From: Lentisphaerae bacterium GWF2_57_35
GTDB lineage: Bacteria > Verrucomicrobiota > Kiritimatiellia > CAIQIC01 > GWF2-57-35
NCBI GenBank assembly: GCA_001804865.1
Contig: MHBK01000030.1
Location: 1 to 54,490, forward strand
Length of the DNA: 54,490 nucleotides
Direction: 5' to 3'
Shown: positions 40,445 through 49,210 of the stretch, piece by piece
Position numbering within the stretch: position 1 is the first letter of the stretch
Layout: every line of letters begins with the position of its first letter
Translations under genes and position numbers: made by a program
Notes under the pieces: model-generated
Seen by the model: only the letters and a program-made list of their open reading frames with translations
The model's database searches: none
Told to the model about the DNA's origin: nothing

Positions 40445-41316
40445 ATGTTCCCAATCGCTATGCGAATCCCGCCGCTTTTCGGCAAGCGCTGGAAACGAGA
40501 TTGATGAACATCGCGCAACGCGATGGCGTGGATATTCAACGTCTGCGAAGACAAGTCGCCTTTGATCGATTGCTTTGCCGATTGTTTGCGTTTCCTGAGC
40601 CACAATGGGCACTAAAGGGTGGGTATGCGATGGAATTGCGGCTGCATGCCACAAGAACCACAAAAGACATCGACCTGACGTGGCGTGGCCGGATGGAGAG
40701 GCAAGATCCGGAGTTTCTACGTCAAGCACTTCAGGATGCCGCTGAGGCCGACATGAATGATTATTTCTCGTTCAGCATCGGCTCCGCGATTATGGACCTG
40801 GATGCCGCACCATACGGAGGTGGACGATTCCCGGTCGAGGCGCGCATGGCCGGTCGTGTCTTTGTAAAATTTCACCTGGATATTGGCATAGGGGATTGTC
40901 TCCTAGAACCACTGGAGATGATTACTGCTCCTGACTGGCTCGATTTTGCCGGGATCCCAGCCCAGTCATTTCCTGCCATTAGCCGCGAACAGCAGTTTGC
41001 CGAGAAAATTCACGCCTACACGTTGCCGAGGCCAGGGGCGCAGAACACGCGCGTACGCGATTTGGTTGATATGGTTCTTCTCATTCGGTTGGGGCTTGAT
41101 TCCACTCAAGCCACCGGAGCCATTATCGCCACGTTTAAACGACGCGCCACGCATCCTATCCCCTTAGATCTTATGCCGCCGCCCGCTGACTGGGTTAGGC
41201 TGTATGGAACATTGGCCGCTGAATGCAGGCTGACGGAGAATTTGGAGCAGGCTTTTAAAACGGTTGAGGAATTCTACAGACAAACCATACGGGAGCACCA
41301 AGAAAGGGAAAAATGA
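40441..41316 (+). CDS. abiEii: AbiEii toxin, nucleotidyltransferase
   Basis: 291 residues from GTG 40441. Nucleotidyltransferase motifs: LKGGYAMELRLHATRTTKDID (Gly60-Gly61, Asp76-x-Asp78), the later acidic strand VKFHLDIGIGD, the Lys motif REQQFAEKIHAYT and TRVRDLVDM. Family toxins transfer nucleotides (tRNA for related MenT enzymes) and halt growth to limit phage. Coupled to abiEi in front and to the TerB/nuclease gene behind (ATGA at 41313). Confidence 0.92.
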   Translation: MNVPNRYANPAAFRQALETRLMNIAQRDGVDIQRLRRQVAFDRLLCRLFAFPEPQWALKGGYAMELRLHATRTTKDIDLTWRGRMERQDPEFLRQALQDAAEADMNDYFSFSIGSAIMDLDAAPYGGGRFPVEARMAGRVFVKFHLDIGIGDCLLEPLEMITAPDWLDFAGIPAQSFPAISREQQFAEKIHAYTLPRPGAQNTRVRDLVDMVLLIRLGLDSTQATGAIIATFKRRATHPIPLDLMPPPADWVRLYGTLAAECRLTENLEQAFKTVEEFYRQTIREHQEREK

Positions 41317-41999
41317 AAGTTCGTCTCAAATCTGAATCCTTGTGGCATGGCCTTGCTACTGCCATTGTTAATGACGGCGTTGTAGATAATGACGAGATTT
41401 CTCTGCTCTACAAAATGCTGTGCCAATACAAGGACTTGAAGTCTGGGCCGTTGAAGGATTTAAAGCTCCTGATCGAACGGATTTGCAGCGACAGTGTTGT
41501 GAACTCGGACGAAAGACTCGAACTGCTTCAATTCCTTCAGGCGTTTATCGACACAAAGACCCCTAGTGAAAAGGGCACGGCTTTTGAGATGTATGTCATC
41601 ACCTGTTTCGACAATAAACAGTTTCGCCTAATCGAATGGCGAAGTGACAAGTATATCCCGAACTGGGGTGGACCTGTCTCGTGTCGATGGCCAGATCTCG
41701 TGATGGAACACATATCAACTGGGAAGAGATTCGCTATCGAATGTAAGTTCCGTTCTAGTCCGAGAGCTGGCAAAGTTGAATGGGCTCGACCTGAGCAGAT
41801 CAATAACTACATTCAGTACGAAGCACGCGAACAAATTCCTGTATATGTAGCCTTGGGTTTGGGAGGAGCTCCAAATTCTCCTCAAGCCCTGTACGTAATG
41901 CGTCTTCGTCACATGAATGAACCGATTATATTAATGCAGGACCTGGATCGATTCGCGGTTCATTCATCGGTTGTGGAGCTAGATTTGAATGAGAAATAG
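41313..41999 (+). CDS. TerB-like / PD-(D/E)xK nuclease-like protein coupled to AbiE
   Basis: 228 residues in ATGA overlap with abiEii, so it is the third gene of the AbiE operon. Residues ~10-80 resemble a TerB-like helical domain (VNDGVVDNDEISLLYKML; SDSVVNSDERLELLQFL). Residues 85-200 are a restriction-endonuclease-like core: GTAFEMYVI (Glu92), RWPDLVM (Asp128), FAIECKFRSS (Glu143-x-Lys145). The latter is paralogous to the 38301 protein. It may add a nuclease arm to the abortive system or be a hitch-hiker. Confidence 0.65.
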   Translation: MKVRLKSESLWHGLATAIVNDGVVDNDEISLLYKMLCQYKDLKSGPLKDLKLLIERICSDSVVNSDERLELLQFLQAFIDTKTPSEKGTAFEMYVITCFDNKQFRLIEWRSDKYIPNWGGPVSCRWPDLVMEHISTGKRFAIECKFRSSPRAGKVEWARPEQINNYIQYEAREQIPVYVALGLGGAPNSPQALYVMRLRHMNEPIILMQDLDRFAVHSSVVELDLNEK

Positions 42000-42040
42000 A
42001 CGCCCTATCGGCTGTCAGCCTTTGTTAGGCTTTAGATGAT

Positions 42041-42346
42041 ATGAAGTTTCTTCTTATAGTGTTGGTTGTCGCGTCTCCAGCCATTCTTTACGGCATTGCT
42101 CTACTCGGGATTGCTATTCGGAATCGATGCTTTCCCAAACGATGTCCGGTATGTCGCATAGGGGTTCTTCAAGCTGTAAATGGGATCCGCGAAACCTACC
42201 CAACAGGAAAAGGGACAGGAACTTTTTATATTTGTAGCGATTGTGCCAAACGGTTCTTCTGGTCGAACGATGGCCAAGAATATCAAGATAGCTCGGGCCA
42301 TGAATTCGATCATTGGTACAACAAGAGCATCGGACGGAATTCTTAG
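42041..42346 (+). CDS. Small membrane protein with zinc ribbon
   Basis: 101 residues: an N-terminal membrane helix (FLLIVLVVASPAILYGIALLGIAI), then CPVC...CSDC (zinc ribbon) and a His/Asp-rich tail (GHEFDHWYNKS). A short hairpin AGCCT/AGGCT lies just upstream (around 42018). It converges on the integrase pseudogene, 4 bp from its 3' end. Function unknown. Confidence 0.5.
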   Translation: MKFLLIVLVVASPAILYGIALLGIAIRNRCFPKRCPVCRIGVLQAVNGIRETYPTGKGTGTFYICSDCAKRFFWSNDGQEYQDSSGHEFDHWYNKSIGRNS

Positions 42347-42350
42347 AACT

Positions 42351-43416
42351 TCACCCCTGCACTAATTGATTTCCGATCAGCGCCAGCAGCTCTTCTTTGA
42401 TCTTCAATCCATTCTTTGCCGTCAGCTTCTCTGCCAACTCGCGTACGGCGTCGGCTGGTATCATGCGGGGTTCCGGCAGGGAAGGGGGAGGGTTTGCATC
42501 GCCCAGGATAAGGGGCAAGGCTTGTGCGGTGCTGCGGGCGGTGCTCTCGCTGATGTGGGTGTAGTGTTCGCTCATCATGGGGTTGCCGTGGCCGGCCAGT
42601 TTCATCAGGACGGCTTGAGGAGTTCCCGCTTGTGCGTGCATGGAAACGAAGCTGTGGCGCAAGGAATGAAAGCCGGCTTCCGTGACCGCCCGGCGCTTTT
42701 CGATTTTCGTACTCGTTATGATCCCGCATTTTTGGAAGTGCTGTTGGATTTGTTTGCACACGGCCGACTGATCGTGGACATAGAGCTTGGCCATTTCCGG
42801 CATGACGAGCGGAGTTTGCCGCTCCAGGCTGGCGAGGTGATTGCTCAGGATGGCGGGAATCCCGATGATGACGGCTTGTCCAGTTCGGCGCGTTTTGTTG
42901 GGGATGCGTCGGATGATCCCCCGGTCTATATCCACTTCTCCCCATTTCAGGCCGGCGCAATCGCCCAGGCGCAGGCCGGTGAAGGTTCCCAGCATGAAAA
43001 GAGTTCGCCATTCGCCCGTGGCATTCTCAATGATGGTTCGCAACTCCTGAACGGTTAGTGGCCGCTTCCAGCAATTGTAATTATGAACCAAAAGGTGGCC
43101 CGGCTTCTCCGAAGACGGGCTCTTTTTCACGCCAAACCGCGTTCGGAGAACGCGGTCCACCTGTGGAATTTGTCATAATTACAATTGCTGGGCCGCTTCG
43201 TATGGGCAATGTGTTCGCGGCGGGAGATGTCGTAAAATGAGTTGATGGTCAGCGAGCCGGCTTCGCCAATACGCGGAAAAGGGTCTTCAGGAACTGCAGG
43301 TATTTATTAATTCGATTGCCGGAACGTTTCTTGCCGTCCAGAAATTCGATAGCCAATAGATATTTCCTCTTTTTGTAGAGGGATCCCCAACGATATTTCT
43401 TGGTTACGTTTTCCAT
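42351..43416 (-). pseudogene. Tyrosine recombinase/integrase, broken by MITE and frameshift
   Basis: The catalytic C-domain is complete: TGLRLGD (Arg), HSLRHSF (His-x2-Arg), LAGHGNP (His) and SEHYTH (Tyr). The N-terminal part starts at ATG 43416 (MENVTKKYRWGSLYKKRKY) and reads LQFLKTLFRVLAKP, then needs a one-base frame change to give NSFYDISRREHIAHTKRPLTV. Between TKR and PLTV the 124-bp MITE is inserted. The N-terminal domain is also shorter than usual. The open frame starting at 43160 contains MITE-derived residues and is unlikely to be the native protein. It sits at the right edge of the accessory region, as an element integrase would. Confidence 0.85.
43068..43191. mobile_element. 124-bp MITE with 19-bp terminal inverted repeats
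   Basis: Arms CCAGCAATTGTAATTATGA (43068-43086) and its exact complement (43173-43191). Direct repeats GCCGCTT (43061-43067 and 43192-43198; 8 bp if the adjoining G is counted) flank it as target duplication. Inside is a perfect palindrome ACCGCGTTC-GGA-GAACGCGGT (about 43135-43156). No coding capacity. Removing the element and one repeat restores the integrase reading frame locally. Confidence 0.92.
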
Positions 43417-43469
43417 TTGCTTATTATTGCGGGGTCGTGCGCGTTAGGAGAGAACAACAGGATTGTTTT

Positions 43470-44579
43470 ATGAGCGGACCATGGGTTGAGATTGATCTGA
43501 AGGTGCTGGAGGCCAATATCCGGCAGGTTCGTTCTGTCCTGCGGCCGGAGACGTCCATTGTTTTTGTGGTCAAGGCCAATGCGTATGGACATGGGTTGAA
43601 GGCCGTGGCCGAACGCGCTTTTTCGGCGGGAGTGGGGGGCTTTGCCGTGGCGTATGTTCGGGAGGCCTTGGAGCTTCGGCGCTCGCTGTCCGCTTTGCCT
43701 ATTTTTCTGATCGGCGTGGCCGAGCCGGTGGATGTGTCGGCCTTGATTGAGCATCGCATCGTCCCGGTTTTAACGAGCTTGGAACAGGCGAGGGCGCTCG
43801 ATCGTGCGGCGGCGCTGCATGGCCGCCCTCTCCCAGTTCATGTGAAGGTCGATACGGGCATGGGGCGGTTGGGCTTTCCCTGGCACGAAATAGCCTCGGT
43901 AATTCCTGAATTGCAGCGCTTGACTCATCTGGACGCGGCGGGGATTTGCACTCACTTTGCGTCGATCGAACCCGCTCAGCCGGATCCGGCTTTCACCCAA
44001 TACGCGAGGTTTTGCACGGCGCGCGAATTGTTGGAAGAGGCGTGGGGAAAGCCGCTATTCAGTCATGTCTCCAGCAGCCTCCCGTTCCTGTTCAAGCATG
44101 AATGGGATTTCAATGCCGTCCGTCCCGGCATTTTGCTGTATGGTTACGAAGCGGGCGGCGCCTTGGATCGAGTGACGACAGAGCCTATTCTGCAATGGAA
44201 GACTCATGTCATACAGGTGAAGACGGTCCCGGCAGGCGCCACCATAGGCTATGGGGGAACTCATGTGACGAATCAAGCCACGGATATCGCGACGATCAGC
44301 GCGGGGTATGCCGATGGCTATCCCCGGGCATTAAGCAACAAGGGGATTGTATTGATCGGCGGCAAACGATGCCCCGTAGTCGGGCGGGTGAGCATGAATT
44401 GGATTACAGTGGATGTGGGGCCTTCAAGTGGAACCAAGCCGGGCGACGAGGTTGTGCTGATCGGTCGGCAGGGCTCGGCATCCATTTGGGCTGATGAGGT
44501 CGCCGAACGATGCGACACGATTTCCTACGAGATTCTCACGGGCATTCATGCGTCGGTAGAGCGACGGTACGTAGGCTAA
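43470..44579 (+). CDS. alr: Alanine racemase
   Basis: 369 residues from ATG 43470. PLP enzyme that makes D-alanine for peptidoglycan. PLP lysine Lys35 in VFVVKANAYGHG; the opposite catalytic Tyr261 in GATIGYGGTHV; other family blocks are KVDTGMGRLGF, HFASIE, AVRPGILLYG and VGRVSMNWITVDV. Length is normal. The start was chosen over the longer frame because MSGPWVEIDL aligns with typical starts. Convergent with batE (38-bp gap). First clearly core gene to the right of the mobile region. Confidence 0.96.
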   Translation: MSGPWVEIDLKVLEANIRQVRSVLRPETSIVFVVKANAYGHGLKAVAERAFSAGVGGFAVAYVREALELRRSLSALPIFLIGVAEPVDVSALIEHRIVPVLTSLEQARALDRAAALHGRPLPVHVKVDTGMGRLGFPWHEIASVIPELQRLTHLDAAGICTHFASIEPAQPDPAFTQYARFCTARELLEEAWGKPLFSHVSSSLPFLFKHEWDFNAVRPGILLYGYEAGGALDRVTTEPILQWKTHVIQVKTVPAGATIGYGGTHVTNQATDIATISAGYADGYPRALSNKGIVLIGGKRCPVVGRVSMNWITVDVGPSSGTKPGDEVVLIGRQGSASIWADEVAERCDTISYEILTGIHASVERRYVG

Positions 44580-44618
44580 GAGCTTATTTCAGCAGCCCGC
44601 CTCTTCTGATTCCCAATC

Positions 44619-45464
44619 TTAATCTCTCTTGGGTATCGAGGCGTCGCGAAGCGTATCGAAGTTGAAGACAGCCAGTGCGTTGGTGGTCGGCGCCCAGCCG
44701 GTTTGTCGATCGTACTCAATCAGAACCCAATTCCCTCTATTCTCTTTCATCCGGGTCAGCGCGCCCTGCGGCAAGGCAAACAAGGCCACCGACTCGGCGA
44801 GGGGGCCGGACAGCGCTTTCTGGCCGGCATTTTGTATGACGAACTCCGGCATTCGATACAGATTCAGCCATAGCGCAATGCCCGCGATGGAGACCCCGAG
44901 AACGATCAGCGCAGTCAACAGGGCTCGACGCCAGCCGTCCTGGAATCTGGGGAAGAGGATCATGAGGCAAAACAGAAGGGCTCCGATCCAGTACGCCGCG
45001 CAGGCGATGGCAACCCATTCGCCCAGGCTCATTTTTTGAAGGAAATAGACCGGCAGGGCCGGCGCGGGCGGTGTTACGCCGGCGGTTTGCATGGCAAAGC
45101 GAAGATTGGCTTGGATATCCGGATCGCGCGGCGATAGATACCAGGCCCGGCGATAAAACAGAACGGCATCGGCCAAACGACCGCTCTTGAAATAGGCGTT
45201 GCCCAGGTTAAAGAGCAATTCTTTCGAAAGATAGCCTTGGTCGAGGATTTGGCGGTAAAGCCCAATGGCGTCCAAGGACCGTCCTTCGTTGTAGGCTTTT
45301 CCGGCGGAAACAAAATCTTCCTGAAGCTTGGAAACGGGATCGACGTTGCTGGCCCAGGCGTAGAGCGCGTAAGTCAACAGCACGCCGACGGCGAACACGG
45401 CCGCCAGGATGCGGTGCTGGGCGCGCTTTAAGAAATTTGTATGTTGGATTGTCGTCTGGCTCAT
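44619..45464 (-). CDS. batE: BatE: TPR + SH3-like membrane protein
   Basis: 281 residues. Membrane helix ILAAVFAVGVLLTYALYAWA near the N-terminus, TPR repeats (~50-115, SLDAIGLYRQILDQGYLS; LFNLGNAYFKSGRLADAVLF), two further membrane helices (~150-200) and a C-terminal SH3b-like domain (GALTRMKENRGNWVLIEY). This is the BatE plan. Last gene of the Bat operon, in ATGA overlap with batD. Confidence 0.88.
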   Translation of the reverse strand: MSQTTIQHTNFLKRAQHRILAAVFAVGVLLTYALYAWASNVDPVSKLQEDFVSAGKAYNEGRSLDAIGLYRQILDQGYLSKELLFNLGNAYFKSGRLADAVLFYRRAWYLSPRDPDIQANLRFAMQTAGVTPPAPALPVYFLQKMSLGEWVAIACAAYWIGALLFCLMILFPRFQDGWRRALLTALIVLGVSIAGIALWLNLYRMPEFVIQNAGQKALSGPLAESVALFALPQGALTRMKENRGNWVLIEYDRQTGWAPTTNALAVFNFDTLRDASIPKRD

Positions 45465-47329
45465 ATCCGCACTCTTTCACAAGATTTGAGCGTTTCGTTC
45501 AATAAATCGAGCTGCCTGGACAGTTCCGATTTCTCCTCTTCCGAGATGGACATGTTGGCGGCGCCTGCGCCGAATCGCTCTTGCTCGCAACGCATGAACA
45601 GCTCCCGAAGAATGGCGATTTTAGCCGGATCGAGCCTTCCGCGCGTCATGGCCGCGCCGATCGATTCGATCGAGACGGCGCCGGGGAGGAGGTTCAGTCG
45701 ATGCCCAAAGTAGGAGGCCATCGCTTCCCACAAGGCCTCGAAGAAAGCTTTGCGTTGGCCTTGAGCCAAAGCCAATTCTGCTTTCTTTACCGCTGCCTGG
45801 GCGCTGCGGGGCGCTTTTTGACGGCGGGCTTTGGCCACATTGACGGTCAACTCGTCCCGGCGGCGAACGATAAAGAAGAGTGCCGTGGCGAGCAGCGCCG
45901 GCAATGCCTGAACGGCAAGAAAGCCGGGCTGCAAAAACCAAGACAGACTATTCGTTTTCGTCCAGCGGGCCGGCGTCGGTTTGAGATAAACAATATCGGC
46001 GCCCAGAACCTGTGTCTGAGGTTGAAGGATATCGGCCGAGGCTTGCATCATTTGGGCATTTCCGTTGGCCGAAGGATGCACGTTCAGTGGGAAAGGGCCT
46101 CTCGTGATGGTTTGATACTGTTCACGGGCCGGATCGAAATAGCTGAAGGTCAGCGGCGGGAATTCCTTGATCGTGTCCGCTTTGGGAATGACGACTTGTT
46201 CGAACACCTTGCGGCCGCTGGATTCGTCGCCTTCCTTGCCCAGCAACTTGGATTCATAAACCTTGAAGGATTCTCCACCGGCAAAAACGGGTGCGCCAAT
46301 GGCGTCGATATTGCCGTTTCCGGCAATTTGCATCGTGAGGGTGATGGGATCTCCCACGTTAAGATCCAGAGGCTTGGCCTGCACATCGAAAGTGAATTGC
46401 CCCACGGCGCCGGCAAACCCGGGCGGTTGTCCCTGGGTTGGCAGGGGACGGGCGTGTATATCGACGGGATCGGGCTTGACGTTCACCGGCTGGGTCTGGA
46501 CGTTGCCGAAAAACGGATTGTCGAAAATGCTTTCGTCAAACATGCCGAACGGATCGCGGGATTTTCGTCGCTCGCGGGGGACGACCAAATGCACCTGAAG
46601 AACCGGCTCCAGTTTGAAGATGCCGGAGCCCAAGGCCTGGGCCTTGGTGCGGAAGCGGCGCACGTCATAAACCTGGTTGTCGACGACTTCGCGTCCTGCC
46701 TGCACTTCATGGAACGACCCGATGCCCAAGCCGGAAGGGGGCATGTTTTGCAGCCCGATATCGCGAGCCATATTCAGACCTCGCGAATAAATGGAAAAGG
46801 TGACGTCGAAAAGCTGCTGGTTGTAGACATTGGTTTGGGCGAGGTCGATGCGCGCAAACAAAAATTCCGAGACTTGCTGGGCTTGTTTGTCCGGCGACGT
46901 ATCGCCATCCGGCGCGACCACCTCGATTTCAACCGCGGGAATGGCGAGCGTTTGTCCCTCGGCGGAGTACGTGAAAGGCCCGATCGCGATCTTTCCGGTT
47001 TTGGTCGGCAGGAGTTGGTACCGATAAGCCACGGAGCTGCTGCCGCCGCCAGAGCCAAACGAAAGACTTCTCTGCGTGCCGGCCTGTGCTATTTGGACGC
47101 CATCAATGGGCGGGAACTGGAGGGGAGGAGGATCGTTGATGCCCATCACCGTGAACGTGCAGATCGCGGCTTCGCCCAGGCGCAGAACGCGCGGTTGGAC
47201 ATCGAAGCCGGCATCGAAAGCCCTGGCCGTACAGGAAAGCAACAGGACGCTCAAGAGTGTAAGAGCGTGCAATTGAACGAAGCGGCTGGCGTTCGCCTTC
47301 TTTGAAGTTAGATGTAATCCCCTGTTCAT
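45461..47329 (-). CDS. batD: BatD: large exported/membrane protein
   Basis: 622 residues with a signal peptide (LHALTLLSVLLLSCTARAFD). Tandem Ig-like BatD domains follow (VLRLGEAAICTFTVMG; DLNVGDPITLTMQIAGNGN), then one membrane helix (~475-495, FLAVQALPALLATALFFIV) and a cytoplasmic helical tail. It is expected to project into the periplasm and scaffold the BatA/BatB complex. 16 bp after batC. Confidence 0.92.
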   Translation of the reverse strand: MNRGLHLTSKKANASRFVQLHALTLLSVLLLSCTARAFDAGFDVQPRVLRLGEAAICTFTVMGINDPPPLQFPPIDGVQIAQAGTQRSLSFGSGGGSSSVAYRYQLLPTKTGKIAIGPFTYSAEGQTLAIPAVEIEVVAPDGDTSPDKQAQQVSEFLFARIDLAQTNVYNQQLFDVTFSIYSRGLNMARDIGLQNMPPSGLGIGSFHEVQAGREVVDNQVYDVRRFRTKAQALGSGIFKLEPVLQVHLVVPRERRKSRDPFGMFDESIFDNPFFGNVQTQPVNVKPDPVDIHARPLPTQGQPPGFAGAVGQFTFDVQAKPLDLNVGDPITLTMQIAGNGNIDAIGAPVFAGGESFKVYESKLLGKEGDESSGRKVFEQVVIPKADTIKEFPPLTFSYFDPAREQYQTITRGPFPLNVHPSANGNAQMMQASADILQPQTQVLGADIVYLKPTPARWTKTNSLSWFLQPGFLAVQALPALLATALFFIVRRRDELTVNVAKARRQKAPRSAQAAVKKAELALAQGQRKAFFEALWEAMASYFGHRLNLLPGAVSIESIGAAMTRGRLDPAKIAILRELFMRCEQERFGAGAANMSISEEEKSELSRQLDLLNETLKSCERVRI

Positions 47330-47345
47330 GGCATCGATGGTCGTT

Positions 47346-48194
47346 TTACCAGTCTTTTTCCACTGGAACCGGTTGGCCTATAACCCTGCGCATTTGATCG
47401 CGCTTGGCTTGTTCTTCCTGCTTCATGCTGTCGAGGACCATCTTCGCTTCTTCCGGCGTCATTTCCTCGAATTGCTTCGGCTGGCCTTCCTTGGGTTCTT
47501 CTTGCGGGTCTTCTTGCTGAGAGGATTGCTCCTGCTCCTGCGCTTGCTTCTTTTCGTCTTCCTTTTGCTGTTCCTGCTGTTGGTCTTGTTTTTGTTGATC
47601 CTGTTGCTGGTCTTGCTGATTCTGCGGGTCCTGCGGCTGATCTTTTTTGTCCTGATCCTTCTTGTCCTGATCCTGCTTTTGTTGCTTTTGCTGTTCCTGC
47701 TGCTTTTGCTTCAGCTCCTCTTTTTTCTTCAGGGCCAGCTCGTAATTGACCTTGGGGTCGGCATCCTTCGGAGCCAAGGCCATCGCATTTTCATACATGG
47801 CCATGGCTTCGTCAACGGATTTGATGGCTTCATCCGTTTTCTGCTGTTGCTCCTGGTCGGACGACAGGCTCATGAGGGCATTTCCGCGATTATAAAATGC
47901 ATGTTCCTGCAGGGTAAGATCGCTGGTCTTTAACGCGGACATGTAGCGTTCCGCCGCCTCGCCGAAGCGGCCCGCTTTATATAAGGCGTCGGCCTCGTTA
48001 AAAAGCGCCACGGCCGGATCGAGTTGTTCCGTCTGCGCCTTTTGCGTTGCCTGGCTGAAGGCTTCCGCCGCCGCCGTGTAATTGGTTTGCCGATACAGCT
48101 TCGTGCCTTTGCTCAGCTCCTGGCGGGCGGATTCGGCCCGGGCGCTTAATATTCCTGCGCATAAAACAATTACAACGTTCAGGATTTTTTTCAT
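47346..48194 (-). CDS. batC: BatC: TPR protein with Gln/Lys/Asp-rich tail
   Basis: 282 residues from ATG 48194, in ATGA overlap with batB. Signal peptide KILNVVIVLCAGILSARAE; TPRs at ~25-140 (TKLYRQTNYTAAAEAFSQA; LFNEADALYKAGRFGEAAE); then ~90 residues of almost only Q, K, D, E and P, followed by an acidic end. Such tails are common in BatC. The antisense strand of the low-complexity tract reads as a long Leu-rich frame, which is an artefact. Confidence 0.88.
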   Translation of the reverse strand: MKKILNVVIVLCAGILSARAESARQELSKGTKLYRQTNYTAAAEAFSQATQKAQTEQLDPAVALFNEADALYKAGRFGEAAERYMSALKTSDLTLQEHAFYNRGNALMSLSSDQEQQQKTDEAIKSVDEAMAMYENAMALAPKDADPKVNYELALKKKEELKQKQQEQQKQQKQDQDKKDQDKKDQPQDPQNQQDQQQDQQKQDQQQEQQKEDEKKQAQEQEQSSQQEDPQEEPKEGQPKQFEEMTPEEAKMVLDSMKQEEQAKRDQMRRVIGQPVPVEKDW

Positions 48195-49210
48195 GCCGCC
48201 TCCTGCCTGCGTTTGGCCAAATCGCCGAGCAGGGCTTCCAGCAGCAGCAGTCCGGCCGCGAGCGCCAACACCCACATGAATCGTTCCTCGTACATTTTGG
48301 CCATGGTCGATTCCCGTTCGTCGCGTTTGAGATTGGCGATGCTTTCCTTAAACACTCGTTCCAGGCCGAGGTCGCCGGGCGCCGACCGTACGTAAGCCCC
48401 GCCGGTTCCCATAGCCAGCTTTTGCAGGACATCCTCATGAAGCGCCGATTTGATCACCTGGCCGGCGCGATCTTTCAGGAAGCCGGCGGCCTGCCCGGAT
48501 TCCGCTTCGGAGGGGACCAGATCGCCTTCCAGGGTTCCGACGCCAATGCAGTAGAGTCGGATGTTGTTTTTTTTCAGATCGTCGAGCAAGGAAAGAGGGT
48601 TGCCTTCATGATCTTCGCCGTCGGTAATCAGGACAATGGCCCGGTCCGCCTCGCCGGAATTCTCGAAGCTTTCCATGGCTTTTTTCAGCGCCTGGGTAAT
48701 GGCCGTTCCGCCGCGTGGAATAATGCCGGCATAAACATCGTCCAGCGTCATGGCGAGAGCGGCGTAATCGATGGTCAGCGGGCACTGGAGAAAACTGCTT
48801 CCCGCAAACGGCATCAAGCCGAGCCGATCGCCCTTCAATTGCCGCATCAAATCCCGTATGCCCCACTTGGCTTGTTGAAGGCGGTTGGGTTTGATGTCTT
48901 CGGCCAGCATGCTGCGAGAGGTGTCCAACACCACCATGATGTCCAGTCCCCGCCGACGGACTTCCTCCCACTGAAAGCCCCATTGCGGTCGGGCCAGGGC
49001 TGTCAGGCTCAAGGCCACTGCTCCGAGCCAAAGCCATTGCCGGGTTCGATATCGCTTGGGCAGCCGGCCTGGAATCAGGACGGGAAGAATCTTTTCGTCC
49101 GCAATTTGACGAAGCCGGGCTTCACGCCGTCGGGCCAGGAACAGGACCAGCCACGTGAGTGGAATCATTGCCCATAACGCATACAACCATTCTGGATGTC
49201 CCCAGTTCAT
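48191..49210 (-). CDS. batB: BatB: VWA-domain membrane protein
   Basis: 339 residues: two N-terminal membrane helices (YALWAMIPLTWLVLFLA; LGAVALSLTALA), a von Willebrand A domain with MIDAS motif DTSRS (VVLDTSRSMLAEDI), a conserved TDGEDHEG strand, and a C-terminal helix (FMWVLALAAGLLLLEALLG). It pairs with BatA across ATGA overlaps on both sides. Confidence 0.93.
   Translation of the reverse strand: MNWGHPEWLYALWAMIPLTWLVLFLARRREARLRQIADEKILPVLIPGRLPKRYRTRQWLWLGAVALSLTALARPQWGFQWEEVRRRGLDIMVVLDTSRSMLAEDIKPNRLQQAKWGIRDLMRQLKGDRLGLMPFAGSSFLQCPLTIDYAALAMTLDDVYAGIIPRGGTAITQALKKAMESFENSGEADRAIVLITDGEDHEGNPLSLLDDLKKNNIRLYCIGVGTLEGDLVPSEAESGQAAGFLKDRAGQVIKSALHEDVLQKLAMGTGGAYVRSAPGDLGLERVFKESIANLKRDERESTMAKMYEERFMWVLALAAGLLLLEALLGDLAKRRQEAA

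Noticed and set aside
47328..47933. 201-aa Leu-rich plus-strand frame that looks like a membrane protein
   Set aside because: It is the antisense of the Gln/Lys/Asp-rich tail of batC; such repeats give Leu-rich frames by composition.
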